Under the pieces are notes generated by a model that saw only the letters and a list, made by a program, of their open reading frames with translations, was not told the DNA's origin and did no database searches. From an uncultured Alphaproteobacteria bacterium (GTDB lineage: Bacteria; Pseudomonadota; Alphaproteobacteria; HIMB59), in NCBI GenBank assembly GCA_902527545.1, contig CABZPR010000003.1:1-64000 (forward strand): a DNA stretch of 64,000 nt. The letters run 5' to 3'. Numbering within the stretch: position 1 is the stretch's first letter; each line of letters begins with the position of its first letter. The position numbers and the translations under genes are program-made. Below are positions 16,902-29,542 of the stretch, one piece after another.

Positions 16902-19567
16902 ATCTGGTTTTTAATACTTAAAAAGGCTTGATTTAATTGATCTTTTTTGTTTCCACCAGCTTGGGCAAAATCAATTCTTCCTCCACCACCTTTTGAACCG
17001 AGTAAATCAAAAGTACTTTTAATTAATACTCTAGCATCATAAGTGTCTATTAAATCATTAGTTAACCCAACGATGATAGATACCTTATCCTCATTTGCAG
17101 TAATACAAGCCAAAATAGATTTAGATTTTTCTGATTTAAATTTATCAAAAATTGATCTAAGTTCTTTTGGAGGCAGATTTTCTATTAATTGAGACACAAA
17201 ATTAATTCCATTTATATCTGTTTCTTCTATTTTATTATTCTCTTCATTTGAGAGAATTGATTTATTTTTTAAATTATCTAAATAATTTTCTAATTTCTTT
17301 ATGTAAAGGTTTTTATTATCTTCGCTAAAACTTATTTTTCCATTTAATTTGTTTATTTGTGAAATTAAATTAGTGATTTTATCATCAAGTTTTTTTTCAA
17401 GTAGTTGATCCTCTTTTAGTTTATTACTAATAAATTCATCTACCTTATTACCAGTGCAAGCCTCTATTCTCCTCACTCCTGATGAGACAGACTCTTCACT
17501 TATAATATGAAATTTTTTGATATCTTTAACATTTGTTACATGCGTTCCACCACATAACTCAATTGAATAAGGTTTATTATTATTTTCTCCTAGAGTGACT
17601 ACTCTGACCTCTTCACCATATTTTTCTCCAAACAAAGCCATAGCCCCTTGTTTAATTGCTTCTTCTTTAGATTTAATATCAATTTGTGTTTCACAAGCAT
17701 TTGAAATTATATTTGTTACCTCTTTTTGAATAGTATCTATTTGATTTGATGAAATTTGTTTATTATGACTGAAGTCAAAACGTAATTTATTTTCATTAAC
17801 TAAAGATCCGCGCTGAGCTATATGAGGTCCTAAATTATTTCTCAAAGCGGCATGAAGTAAATGTGTAGCAGAATGATTTTTTTTAATAAGATCCCTTAAA
17901 CTCGTGTCAACTTTAAGTTTAACCTTATGTCCTATTTTAAAGTTACCTGAAATTACATTACCAAAATGAATAAAAATGCCTTGAGGTGTTTTTCTAGTAT
18001 CTGTCACTCTAAATTTGGCATTTTCTGAGGAAATTATGCCTTTATCTCCAACTTGCCCACCGGACTCTGCATAAAAACATGACTCATCTGTGATAATTGC
18101 TGATTTTTTTATTTTATTACTTAATTCATCAACTGCTTCTGAGTCTAAGACTAATGCAGTTACATTTGCCTTTAAGGTGGTTTCATCGTATCCCTTAAAT
18201 ACTGTTGGTTTATTTTTTCTTGCAATATCAAACCATAGCTTTTCAGTATTTCCATCACCACTACCTTTCCATGAAGATCTAGCTTCCTCTTTTTGTTGCT
18301 TCATTGATGCATCAAAGGACTCTATATCAACATCGATATCCTTTGATCTCAGATAATCTTGTGTTAAATCAAGGGGAAATCCAAAGGTGTCGTATAATTT
18401 AAATGCGATTTTGCCGTCTAATTTATTATTTTTAATATTAGGTATTTCTTGTCCGAGTATCTCTAGGCCTTTACTTAAAGTTTCTCTAAATTTTATTTCC
18501 TCATTGTAGAGTGTTTCCTTAATTGCCTCAGCTCCAGTGTTAAGTTCTTGGAAGAAATCGCCCATTAAATTTTTCAATTCATCAAAAATTTTGTGAAATA
18601 ATGGTTCTGAGGAGCCTAATGTATATGCATGTCTTATACCCCTTCTTAATATTCTCCTTAATACATAACCCCGCCCCTCATTTGAAGGCAAAACCCCGTC
18701 AGCAATTAAAAAAGAGGAAGCTCGCAAGTGATCTGCTATAACTCTAAAACTAGATTTATTTTGTTCAGATATTTTTTTTTGCATGAACTCTTGAGTAATA
18801 TCAATAATATTTGAAAACAAATCAGAACTATAATTGTCATTACTACCATTTAATAATGCTGTTATTCTCTCTAGACCCATCCCGGTGTCTACACACGGTT
18901 TAGGTAAATCAAGTCTAGTTTTTTTGTCTACCTGCTCATACTGCATAAAAACTAAATTCCATATTTCAATGAAACGATCACCATCTTCGTCAACCGAACC
19001 TGGGGGGCCACCAAAATATTTATCACCATGATCATAAAATATCTCCGAACATGGTCCGCAAGGTCCTGTGTCACCCATTGACCAAAAATTATCTGAACTT
19101 GAAATTTTAATTATCTTACTATCGGGTAAATTGGCTATCTTTTTCCAAAATTTTTCTGCAACTTCATCATCATGATATATTGTAACTAATAATTTATTTT
19201 TGTTTATTTTAAATTCTTTAGTTATTAAGTTCCAAGCATATAGAATTGCTTGCTCTTTGAAATAGTCACCAAAAGAAAAATTTCCTAACATCTCGAAGAA
19301 TGTATGATGCCGAGTTGTAAATCCAACATTCTCTAAATCATTATGTTTTCCTCCTGCCCGAACACATTTTTGAGAGGTCGTTGCTCTTTTGAAATCTAAC
19401 TGCTCCATGCCTGTGAAAACATTTTTAAATTGAACCATTCCTGAATTAGCAAACATTAGAGAGGGGTCATTTTCCGGCACTAAAGATCCAGATTTGACAT
19501 GCCTATGATCATTATTTTTAAAATAATCAATAAACGCATTGCGGACTTCATTAGAGTTCATATTCAT
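16898..19567 (-). CDS. alaS: Alanine-tRNA ligase
   Basis: Charges tRNA-Ala and edits mischarged tRNA. The 889-residue protein has the class II catalytic domain at the N-terminus ([20 protein letters not shown], then [15 protein letters not shown]), the tRNA-recognition part, the editing domain with zinc-site residues in [13 protein letters not shown] and CGGTHV, and the C-Ala domain ending in [15 protein letters not shown]. The start could be the first ATG or the second in [10 protein letters not shown]; the difference is two residues. It lies 32 bases after recA on the same strand, a conserved pair in alphaproteobacteria. Confidence 0.97.
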   Translation of the reverse strand: MNMNSNEVRNAFIDYFKNNDHRHVKSGSLVPENDPSLMFANSGMVQFKNVFTGMEQLDFKRATTSQKCVRAGGKHNDLENVGFTTRHHTFFEMLGNFSFGDYFKEQAILYAWNLITKEFKINKNKLLVTIYHDDEVAEKFWKKIANLPDSKIIKISSSDNFWSMGDTGPCGPCSEIFYDHGDKYFGGPPGSVDEDGDRFIEIWNLVFMQYEQVDKKTRLDLPKPCVDTGMGLERITALLNGSNDNYSSDLFSNIIDITQEFMQKKISEQNKSSFRVIADHLRASSFLIADGVLPSNEGRGYVLRRILRRGIRHAYTLGSSEPLFHKIFDELKNLMGDFFQELNTGAEAIKETLYNEEIKFRETLSKGLEILGQEIPNIKNNKLDGKIAFKLYDTFGFPLDLTQDYLRSKDIDVDIESFDASMKQQKEEARSSWKGSGDGNTEKLWFDIARKNKPTVFKGYDETTLKANVTALVLDSEAVDELSNKIKKSAIITDESCFYAESGGQVGDKGIISSENAKFRVTDTRKTPQGIFIHFGNVISGNFKIGHKVKLKVDTSLRDLIKKNHSATHLLHAALRNNLGPHIAQRGSLVNENKLRFDFSHNKQISSNQIDTIQKEVTNIISNACETQIDIKSKEEAIKQGAMALFGEKYGEEVRVVTLGENNNKPYSIELCGGTHVTNVKDIKKFHIISEESVSSGVRRIEACTGNKVDEFISNKLKEDQLLEKKLDDKITNLISQINKLNGKISFSEDNKNLYIKKLENYLDNLKNKSILSNEENNKIEETDINGINFVSQLIENLPPKELRSIFDKFKSEKSKSILACITANEDKVSIIVGLTNDLIDTYDARVLIKSTFDLLGSKGGGGRIDFAQAGGNKKDQLNQAFLSIKNQI

Positions 19568-19599
19568 GGAATATAGATTAATTTAACTGAAATTTAATA

Positions 19600-20661
19600 T
19601 TATTCTTTAGGGTTTTTTTCGACGGTTTCTTCTATTGTGGAAGGAGGTGGATCGATCATCAACTCTTCAACGGTTTCGGAATTTGATCTTATTCTGCCTT
19701 CTATTTCATTCAATAACTCTGGATTGTCCTTTAAAAACTGTTTTGTATTTTCTCTACCTTGACCAATTTTTTCGTCTTTGTAAGAATACCACGCTCCAGA
19801 CTTATCTATAATATCTGCTTGAACACCTAAATCTATAATTTCGCCAATTTTAGAAATTCCTTCACCATACATAATGTCAAATTCAACCATTTTAAAAGGA
19901 GGGGCCATTTTATTTTTGACTACCTTCACTCTCGTTTGGTTTCCTATGATATTATCTTTATCTTTTATTGCGCCAATCCTTCTAATATCTAGTCTTACAG
20001 AAGAGTAAAACTTTAAAGCGTTACCTCCAGTGGTGACTTCAGGGCTTCCAAACATAACACCTATCTTCATTCTCAATTGATTAATAAAAACAACCATAGT
20101 ATTTGTCTTTGAGATTGAACTAGTTAGTTTTCTAAGCGCTTGGCTCATTAGCCTTGCCTGAAGTCCGGGTAAAGAGTCGCCCATTTCACCCTCTAACTCT
20201 GCTCTGGGAACTAAAGCTGCCACTGAGTCTATAACTAATAAATCTATACCTTCAGATTTTACAAGAGTATCTGAGATCTCTAAAGCCTGTTCACCAGTAT
20301 CGGGTTGAGATATCAATAACTCATCAATGTTCACTCCAAGTTTTTTTGCATAACCTGGGTCTAAAGCATGTTCAGCATCAATAAAAGCGCAAGTTCCTCC
20401 AACTTTTTGAGCTTCCGCAATTATATGTAATGTTAGAGTTGTTTTACCTGAACTTTCTGGGCCATAAACTTCTATGACTCTTCCTTTCGGTAAACCACCT
20501 ATTCCTAGAGCTATATCTAGACCAAGAGAGCCTGTTGAGTATACATCAATATTTGCATCAATATCTTTCTTTCCAAGCATCATTATGGAACCTTTCCCAT
20601 ATGATTTTTCAATATTACTGATAACAGATTTAAGCTTGTTTAAATTTTCTTTTTTATCCAT
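19600..20661 (-). CDS. recA: Recombinase RecA
   Basis: DNA-dependent ATPase that forms filaments on single-stranded DNA for homologous recombination and repair. The 353 residues include Walker [10 protein letters not shown], the [10 protein letters not shown] Walker B strand, loop L1 ([20 protein letters not shown]), loop L2 region ([20 protein letters not shown]) and the C-terminal acidic tail. The upstream 51-bp gap to the divergent DUF3553 gene contains no recognisable GTTC-N7-GTTC type alphaproteobacterial LexA box, so SOS control by that route is not evident. Confidence 0.98.
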   Translation of the reverse strand: MDKKENLNKLKSVISNIEKSYGKGSIMMLGKKDIDANIDVYSTGSLGLDIALGIGGLPKGRVIEVYGPESSGKTTLTLHIIAEAQKVGGTCAFIDAEHALDPGYAKKLGVNIDELLISQPDTGEQALEISDTLVKSEGIDLLVIDSVAALVPRAELEGEMGDSLPGLQARLMSQALRKLTSSISKTNTMVVFINQLRMKIGVMFGSPEVTTGGNALKFYSSVRLDIRRIGAIKDKDNIIGNQTRVKVVKNKMAPPFKMVEFDIMYGEGISKIGEIIDLGVQADIIDKSGAWYSYKDEKIGQGRENTKQFLKDNPELLNEIEGRIRSNSETVEELMIDPPPSTIEETVEKNPKE

Positions 20662-20712
20662 TTGATTCTATAGTAAATAGTAAATATTTGTTTCTACTTA
20701 ACAAGAGTAATA

Positions 20713-20904
20713 ATGGAAAATAACTATAATTTTAGCGATTTTATACCAGGTACAATCGTGGAGTGTCCATCTCAACCAGATTGGGGCCTGGGGCAAGTTC
20801 AATCTTGTATAAATAGTAAAATCACTATTAACTTTGAGAACGTAGGGAAAAAAGTTATAGATTTAAATGTAGTTGATTTAAAGATACACGAAAATGCTGA
20901 CTGA
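20713..20904 (+). CDS. DUF3553-family small protein
   Basis: A 63-residue protein matching the DUF3553 pattern: PGTIVECPSQPDWGLGQVQS followed by a second strand pair INFENVGKKVID. Proteins of this family resemble small SH3-like barrels, the type also seen fused to UvrD-like helicases, and the function of stand-alone copies is unknown. It heads a plus-strand run and overlaps moaA by 11 bases, so the two are likely co-expressed. Confidence 0.75.
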   Translation: MENNYNFSDFIPGTIVECPSQPDWGLGQVQSCINSKITINFENVGKKVIDLNVVDLKIHENAD

Positions 20905-21883
20905 TAATTTTAAAAGAAAAATTGATTACTTAAGAATATCTGTCACTGATAGATGTGATTTAAGGTGCACTTATTGTATGGCCGAGGATGTAACCTTCTT
21001 GCCTAGACAAGAAGTTTTATCAATTGAAGAAATTATTAAACTTACAAATATATTTAATGAGTTAGGTGTAAAAAAATTTCGATTAACAGGTGGTGAACCT
21101 CTTGTAAGAAAAAACATTGTTTCAATTATAGAACATTTAAATAACCTAAAAAATCAGGGTAAAATTTCAGAGCATACTTTAACTACAAATGGTACGAATT
21201 TATCAAGATATGCATCTATTCTTAAAAATAATGGTGTTGAAAGAATAAATGTTTCTCTTGATAGTTTAAATACTGAAAGTTTTAGGAAAATAACTAAATG
21301 GGGAGATCTTAGTAAAGTTTTAAATGGGATAGAGGCAGCTAAACAAGAAGGTATAAAGATAAAAATAAATACTGTTTTGACTCAAAATTTCAATAATAAA
21401 GAAATATTTGATATTTTAGATTGGTGTAAAAAAAATTACTTTGATATTTCGTTAATTGAAATAATGCCCATAGGTGATATTGGAGAAAAGCGATTTAATC
21501 AATATTTATCAATGAAGAAATTTGAAGAGCATTTAGTAAATAAATTAAATTTAATTCCCTCTAAACACAGAACTAATGGCCCCTCTAGATACTATGAGTA
21601 TTCAAATCATAAATCAAAAATTGGTATTATATCTGCTATTTCTCATAACTTTTGTGATACTTGTAATAGGGTAAGACTTACATGTACTGGTAAGTTATAT
21701 ATGTGTTTAGGACAAAATGATTTTGTAGATTTAAAATTTGCTCTAAGAAATCAAACAAAAAATGATATTATTGCTTTAATAGAATATGCCATGTCAATTA
21801 AACCAAAAGCACATAACTTTAAAATTCAAAAAGATAATTTTGAAGGATATGTTAATCGTTATATGAATGAGACTGGGGGTTAA
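20894..21883 (+). CDS. moaA: GTP 3',8-cyclase MoaA (molybdenum cofactor synthesis)
   Basis: Radical SAM enzyme that, with MoaC, converts GTP to cyclic pyranopterin monophosphate. The 329 residues contain the N-terminal 4Fe-4S motif TDRCDLRCTYCMAE (CxxxCxxC), the GGEP SAM-site strand in LTGGEPLVRKNI, and the C-terminal cluster motif C-x2-C-x13-C in FCDTCNRVRLTCTGKLYMCL. The protein ends in Gly-Gly, which is needed for catalysis. Other moa/mog/moe genes are not adjacent; a MoaB/CinA-type fold gene occurs separately at 29543-30286. Confidence 0.96.
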   Translation: MLTDNFKRKIDYLRISVTDRCDLRCTYCMAEDVTFLPRQEVLSIEEIIKLTNIFNELGVKKFRLTGGEPLVRKNIVSIIEHLNNLKNQGKISEHTLTTNGTNLSRYASILKNNGVERINVSLDSLNTESFRKITKWGDLSKVLNGIEAAKQEGIKIKINTVLTQNFNNKEIFDILDWCKKNYFDISLIEIMPIGDIGEKRFNQYLSMKKFEEHLVNKLNLIPSKHRTNGPSRYYEYSNHKSKIGIISAISHNFCDTCNRVRLTCTGKLYMCLGQNDFVDLKFALRNQTKNDIIALIEYAMSIKPKAHNFKIQKDNFEGYVNRYMNETGG

Positions 21884-21886
21884 TAA

Positions 21887-22648
21887 ATGAAAATATGTTT
21901 TGTTTCTTTTCCTCTTGAAAAAAATATTGAAGCTCAAGAGAAACTTATAAAAAAATACGGTAATTACGAGCCTGAAGAGGCAGATTTCATTGTAGCACTT
22001 GGAGGTGATGGTTTTATATTAAAGTCACTTCATAATTATATGAAACTTAACAAGCCAATTTATGGTATGAATTTTGGATCTGTCGGATTCTTGATGAATG
22101 ATTACAAACTTGATGGATTAGAGGAACGACTAAATAACGCTCAATTAACAAAATTAAGACCTTTAGTAATGAAAACTTTAAATCCCACAGGTCAAGAAAT
22201 TAAAGCTATTGCGATTAATGAGATCAGTATTCGTAGAGAAAAATATCAAGCTGCAAAAATTCAAATTATGATAGATAACGAAGTAAGAATAGAAGAGCTT
22301 GTTTGTGATGGTGTAATATTATCAACAGCAGCAGGTAGCACTGGGTATAATTACTCTGCTTCAGGACCAATTATCCCACTTGGAAGTAATGTTGTAGCAC
22401 TTACTGCTGTAAGTGCCTATAGTCCCAGACATTGGCGTGGAGGTCTATTAAAAGATAATGCAAAGATTAAAATTATAAATAATAATCCATCTAAAAGACC
22501 GATAGTAGTTCATGCTGATCATATTGAAGCTAAAGATGTTATTTCTGTTGAAATTGAGATGTCCGAGGGTATGGAAATACCTTTATTATTTGATAATGAT
22601 CATAAAATTGAAGAACGTGTTTATAAAGAAATGTTTAAATCCCACTAA
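21887..22648 (+). CDS. nadK: NAD kinase
   Basis: Phosphorylates NAD to NADP. The 253-residue protein has the GGDG motif in FIVALGGDGFILKSLH, the NFGSVGFLMN segment, the NE pair in AINEISIRR, and the glycine-rich DGVILSTAAGSTGYNYSASG block. All catalytic features are in place. It starts three bases after the moaA stop and ends four bases before the next gene, so DUF3553-moaA-nadK plus the following gene form one compact transcription unit. Confidence 0.96.
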   Translation: MKICFVSFPLEKNIEAQEKLIKKYGNYEPEEADFIVALGGDGFILKSLHNYMKLNKPIYGMNFGSVGFLMNDYKLDGLEERLNNAQLTKLRPLVMKTLNPTGQEIKAIAINEISIRREKYQAAKIQIMIDNEVRIEELVCDGVILSTAAGSTGYNYSASGPIIPLGSNVVALTAVSAYSPRHWRGGLLKDNAKIKIINNNPSKRPIVVHADHIEAKDVISVEIEMSEGMEIPLLFDNDHKIEERVYKEMFKSH

Positions 22649-22652
22649 TTAA

Positions 22653-23753
22653 GTGAAATTTCCTAACAACTCAAAAGTCTTCTTAATTTTTTTTTTATTA
22701 CTTATTTTTCAAAAAAATTCTATTGCTAATGAATGTTTAATAAAAAAAGAGTTGAATATCGGGTTTATCGAAAATAACTACATAGATTATAAATATTACT
22801 TATATTATGCACTCGGTGAGTACTCCTTAATTAATGATGTAGAATTTACAATTAGCCAAGTTAATCAAAATGCAAATGAATTTGATATTATATTTGGAGA
22901 ATTTAAAGATTTAGCTAAGTTAAGTTTAAATAAAACTCAGATACCTAATAAAGTTTTAAATTTTTATAATGACAATGAAGTTGAAGTTATGGGAAATATA
23001 TTCCCCCTAGATTTAGATACATTTATATTATTAAGCCAGGATGATTACGAAAAATTAAGTTTTGAGGAATTTTCAGAATTATATAATCCAATAAAATATA
23101 CACTGGGAATGAGTTTTAAAAACAAAGAGGATATAATTAATTTAATAATATATCATCTGGAACAACCCTCTATTAATATAAATGGTTTATCATTTGAGTT
23201 AACTGTAGATTTATTTTCAAAAACATATCAAAATCTTAACAAAAATATCGTTAATAATAACTTCCTAGAAGTTTTCAATTCTTATGAAAACTCGGAGAAT
23301 GTTTATACGTTATTTAGTGATGGGATTTTACTCAATAAAAATATTGATTTTAGAAGTTTTCAGCTTTTTCCAAAGAGTAAATATATTTGGGATAGTGAAG
23401 AAGGGGTTTTTAAAGAAAGTTTAGAGAGTAAACCTTTATCTTTTTATGGTTTTAGCGCCTATTTAAACAACTCTCAAGGTTCAGGGCTTTTGTGCTATCT
23501 AATTGATGAAGAGGTAAGATTAAAGGCCTTCAGAGATTTTAACATCCAACTAAGTCCGTTATCAATTAATGAAGTAAAAAGTATTGAAGAAGATTTGCCT
23601 GATAATTACAAAAAAATTTTAGAAAATAAAAATAAAAATATACTCAAACCAAATTATTCCTCGGAAAATAAAAACTATGAATTATTTTCTGGTCTAATTT
23701 TTGGTAAATATAAATATGATGATATCATCGATAATCAAGACTATTTGAACTGA
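22653..23753 (+). CDS. Secreted protein resembling a solute-binding protein
   Basis: A 366-residue protein with a GTG start and a clear signal peptide (KVFLIFFLLLIFQKNSIA, then NECL). The mature part begins with KKELNIGFIENNYIDYKYYL and contains FDIIFGEFKDL, suggestive of the lobe-I strands of periplasmic type 2 binding proteins; the end resembles the C-terminal helix region of family 1 extracellular binding proteins. No transporter gene is nearby. It lacks a lipobox. The similarity is to overall pattern only and I cannot name a ligand. It lies four bases after nadK. Confidence 0.4.
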   Translation: MKFPNNSKVFLIFFLLLIFQKNSIANECLIKKELNIGFIENNYIDYKYYLYYALGEYSLINDVEFTISQVNQNANEFDIIFGEFKDLAKLSLNKTQIPNKVLNFYNDNEVEVMGNIFPLDLDTFILLSQDDYEKLSFEEFSELYNPIKYTLGMSFKNKEDIINLIIYHLEQPSININGLSFELTVDLFSKTYQNLNKNIVNNNFLEVFNSYENSENVYTLFSDGILLNKNIDFRSFQLFPKSKYIWDSEEGVFKESLESKPLSFYGFSAYLNNSQGSGLLCYLIDEEVRLKAFRDFNIQLSPLSINEVKSIEEDLPDNYKKILENKNKNILKPNYSSENKNYELFSGLIFGKYKYDDIIDNQDYLN

Positions 23754-23808
23754 TAAAAGTATTGAAAAACCTAAGTAATCATCTAAATTCGACTAACAAT
23801 TTTAACAT

Positions 23809-23896
23809 GGCCTCGTGCTGGAATTGGTAGACAGTCTGGACTTAAAATCCAGTGGGATTTATTCCCGTGGCGGTTCGAGTCCGCCCGAGGCTACCA
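23809..23896 (+). tRNA. tRNA-Leu (anticodon UAA)
   Basis: Type II tRNA with a 7-bp acceptor stem (GGCCTCG with CGAGGCT, the first pair being G-U), D-arm GAATTGGTAGAC, anticodon stem CTGGA/TCCAG with loop CTTAAAA giving UAA, a long variable arm, T-loop GGTTCGAGTCC, and an encoded 3' CCA at 23894-23896. The long variable arm and TAA anticodon identify leucine. Confidence 0.96.
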
Positions 23897-23906
23897 CATT
23901 TACTAA

Positions 23907-24224
23907 ATGATCATTGTCGAAGTAACTTTTAAAATAGACTCATCTTTAACAGAGGAAATACTAAGGGAAAAATTTCTAGAGACAGCTCCAATTTACAAAA
24001 CTACACCTGGTTTGATAAGAAAAAACTATATTTCAGACCTCAAAAATAATATTGCTGGAGGTGTATACTGTTTTGATAATATGTTAAATGCAAAAAGATG
24101 GTTTGATGATGAAAGAATTGAATGGATCACAAATAGATATTCAAAACCCAAGTTAAAATTTTATCAAAGTTTTGTCATGGTGGATAATGAGTCTAAAAAA
24201 ATTATTTCAGACAGCAATCTGTAA
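23907..24224 (+). CDS. ABM/YdhR-like dimeric alpha-beta barrel protein
   Basis: A 105-residue protein with the pattern of small dimeric ferredoxin-like (ABM/YdhR) proteins: an opening strand MIIVEVTFKI, a helix, TPGLIRKNYI, GGVYCFDNMLNAKRWFDDER and a final strand. The order PGLI...GG.Y.F......A..W matches putative monooxygenase YdhR-type proteins, for which no reaction has been firmly established here. It begins 11 bases after tRNA-Leu and its 3' end contains a hairpin that probably ends the rrn transcript from the other strand. Confidence 0.6.
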   Translation: MIIVEVTFKIDSSLTEEILREKFLETAPIYKTTPGLIRKNYISDLKNNIAGGVYCFDNMLNAKRWFDDERIEWITNRYSKPKLKFYQSFVMVDNESKKIISDSNL

Positions 24225-24225
24225 A
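24195..24225 (-). terminator. Probable terminator of the rrn operon
   Basis: On the minus strand a stem-loop (TTTACAGA, loop, TCTGAAA with one bulged base; 24205-24225) is followed by TAATTTTTTT. It lies about 23 bases beyond the 5S 3' end, where a terminator is expected. The stem is AT-rich and imperfect, so the call is moderate. It overlaps the last codons of the convergent gene. Confidence 0.45.
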
Positions 24226-24247
24226 GATGTATAACTGATTAATAAAT

Positions 24248-24358
24248 AGGCGGCGTCCTACTCTCCCAAGCCTTAAGACTAAGTACCATCGGCGCTGGAG
24301 GCCTTCACGACCGAGTTCGAAATGGGATCGGGTTTTTTCACTCCGCTATGACCGCCAC
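24248..24358 (-). rRNA. rrf: 5S ribosomal RNA
   Basis: The minus strand reads TGGCGGTCATAGCGGAGTG at the 5' end, the conserved CCCGATCCCATTTCGAACTC stretch, and GGGAGAGTAGGACGCCGCC at the 3' end; the terminal helix pairs GGCGGT with GCCGCC. Length is about 111 nt. It follows 23S by about 43 bases, as the last gene of the rrn operon. Ends are accurate to a few bases. Confidence 0.96.
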
Positions 24359-24382
24359 AAACTTTTTATAACATTTTAGTTA

Positions 24383-24397
24383 AAACTTTTCGCTGTG
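24383..24397 (-). other. 3' half of the 23S processing stem
   Basis: These 15 bases, just outside the 23S 3' end, are complementary to 27127-27141 just outside its 5' end with only one A-C mismatch. Together they form the long flanking stem that RNase III normally cuts to release pre-23S rRNA. Confidence 0.8.
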
Positions 24398-24401
24398 CAT
24401 T

Positions 24402-27121
<2,720 letters not shown>

Positions 27122-27256
27122 TAACACACAGTGAAAAGTTTGTAGTTAATAACTTTTTGTAGTTATTTGTTGTTATATTAGTTGTTTAATTGACGAATAA
27201 CTCGTGCAAGTCATTCGTCTGTGTTATCAGCTTACATATTTACGATTTTAAAAAGT
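27122..27256 (-). other. tRNA-Ala to 23S spacer with 5' half of 23S processing stem
   Basis: A 135-bp transcribed spacer, AT-rich. 27127-27141 forms the 5' half of the 23S processing stem with 24383-24397. I saw no boxA-like element and no open frame of note. Confidence 0.75.
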
Positions 27257-27332
27257 TGGTGGAGGATAGCGGGATCGAACCGCTGACCTCCTGAATGCAA
27301 ATCAGGCGCTCTCCCAGCTGAGCTAATCCCCC
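27257..27332 (-). tRNA. tRNA-Ala (anticodon UGC)
   Basis: Cloverleaf on the minus strand: acceptor GGGGGAT with ATCCTCC-type 3' strand, D-arm AGCTCAGCTGGGAGAGC, anticodon loop TTTGCAT (UGC), T-arm CGGTTCGATCCCG and encoded CCA. It sits in the 16S-23S spacer in the standard Ile-Ala order. Confidence 0.97.
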
Positions 27333-27340
27333 AACATTGT

Positions 27341-27417
27341 TGGTGGGCGAGGGAGGACTTGAACCTCCGACCTCACGCTTATCAAGCGCGCGCTCTAACC
27401 AACTGAGCTACACGCCC
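27341..27417 (-). tRNA. tRNA-Ile (anticodon GAU)
   Basis: Minus strand: acceptor GGGCGTG, D-arm TAGCTCAGTTGGTTAGAGCG, anticodon stem with loop TTGATAA (GAU), T-arm GAGGTTCAAGTCCTC, discriminator A and encoded CCA. The 3' acceptor strand is CTCGCCC, so position 6 of the stem is a T-T mismatch while the other six pairs are intact. Confidence 0.96.
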
Positions 27418-29007
<1,590 letters not shown>

Positions 29008-29212
29008 AATTACCTACTCATAAAAAACAAAGTTTTAAATTGACGTAGGTTAGACGCCAAAATAACGAACTATCATTTTTCTCAAATGAAAGCTTGATCG
29101 AAATTTGACGTTATAAACCCACCGTCTATTCATTTCATATTTACAAAAAATAAAGAGCAAGAATCACTAATGCACAATAAATGGCCTAATGAATCGAATA
29201 AAAAGTAGAATA
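29008..29212 (-). other. rrn leader with boxA and 16S processing stem
   Basis: Non-coding transcribed leader of the rrn operon, read on the minus strand from about 29205. It holds a boxA-like TGCTCTTTA (29151-29159) and CCACCGTCTATT-complementary bases (29119-29130) that pair with 27460-27471 to make the 16S processing stem. No coding frame is evident. Confidence 0.75.
29151..29159 (-). promoter_or_regulatory. boxA-like antitermination element
   Basis: The minus strand reads TGCTCTTTA, the core of the E. coli boxA element bound by NusB-S10. It lies about 50 bases after the predicted transcription start and about 145 bases before 16S, the usual place in rrn leaders. No boxB is apparent. Confidence 0.6.
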
Positions 29213-29240
29213 TATCTACACTTTATGGAGACATTGTCAA
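29213..29240 (-). promoter_or_regulatory. rrn operon promoter
   Basis: On the minus strand a perfect -35 TTGACA (29235-29240) is separated by 16 bases from TAGATA (29213-29218), preceded by TG. Upstream of the -35 is a long T/A tract (about 29251-29270) suitable as an UP element. It lies between tRNA-fMet and 16S, so rrn can be started independently of the tRNA genes. Predicted start near 29205. Confidence 0.7.
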
Positions 29241-29252
29241 ATGCATTTCATT

Positions 29253-29295
29253 AAAAAAAATAAAAAAAAACTATTGAAAAGAAAGCGTTTTTCAA
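29253..29295 (-). terminator. Terminator after tRNA-fMet
   Basis: Minus strand: stem TTGAAAA (29289-29295) with TTTTCAA (29274-29280) around an 8-base loop, followed after three bases by a run of nine T, one A and eight T. It lies six bases past the fMet gene. It should end the Met-fMet tRNA transcript just ahead of the rrn promoter. Confidence 0.65.
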
Positions 29296-29300
29296 GGAGT

Positions 29301-29377
<77 letters not shown>

Positions 29378-29428
29378 ATCAGAAAACGAAAGATATGTCA
29401 AAATATCAACAATTACAATGATTATTCT

Positions 29429-29505
29429 TGGTAGCGGAGGAGGGATTTGAACCCCCGACACATGGATTATGATTCCACCGCTCTAACCAACTGAGCTACT
29501 CCGCC
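29429..29505 (-). tRNA. tRNA-Met, elongator (anticodon CAU)
   Basis: Minus strand GGCGGAGTAGCTCAGTTGGT, anticodon stem GTGGA/TCCAT with loop ATCATAA (CAU), T-arm GGGGGTTCAAATCCCTC, discriminator A and CCA. The acceptor pairs normally, so it is not the initiator. Overall sequence resembles alphaproteobacterial elongator Met; the CAU-reading tRNA-Ile2 is the alternative and less likely. It lies 51 bases upstream of fMet, probably in one transcript. Confidence 0.85.
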
Positions 29506-29525
29506 ATAAAGAAATATTGTTTTAT

Positions 29526-29531
29526 ATTATA
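29526..29531 (-). promoter_or_regulatory. Possible -10 box for the tRNA-Met/fMet unit
   Basis: A perfect TATAAT on the minus strand about 20 bases before the tRNA-Met gene. No good -35 is found at 16-18 bases upstream, where the cinA-type gene ends, so this is tentative in an AT-rich region. Confidence 0.3.
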
Positions 29532-29542
29532 TTAGCGTAATC

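Noticed and set aside
20662-20712. Search for a LexA box in the recA upstream gap
   Set aside because: No GTTC-N7-GTTC type repeat was found in the 51 bp.
23754-23808. TTGAAA and an AT-rich hexamer as a promoter for tRNA-Leu
   Set aside because: The -10 match is too weak in AT-rich DNA to support a call.
29429-29505. CAU tRNA as a possible tRNA-Ile2
   Set aside because: The overall body resembles elongator tRNA-Met; a lysidine-type Ile2 cannot be fully excluded by eye.
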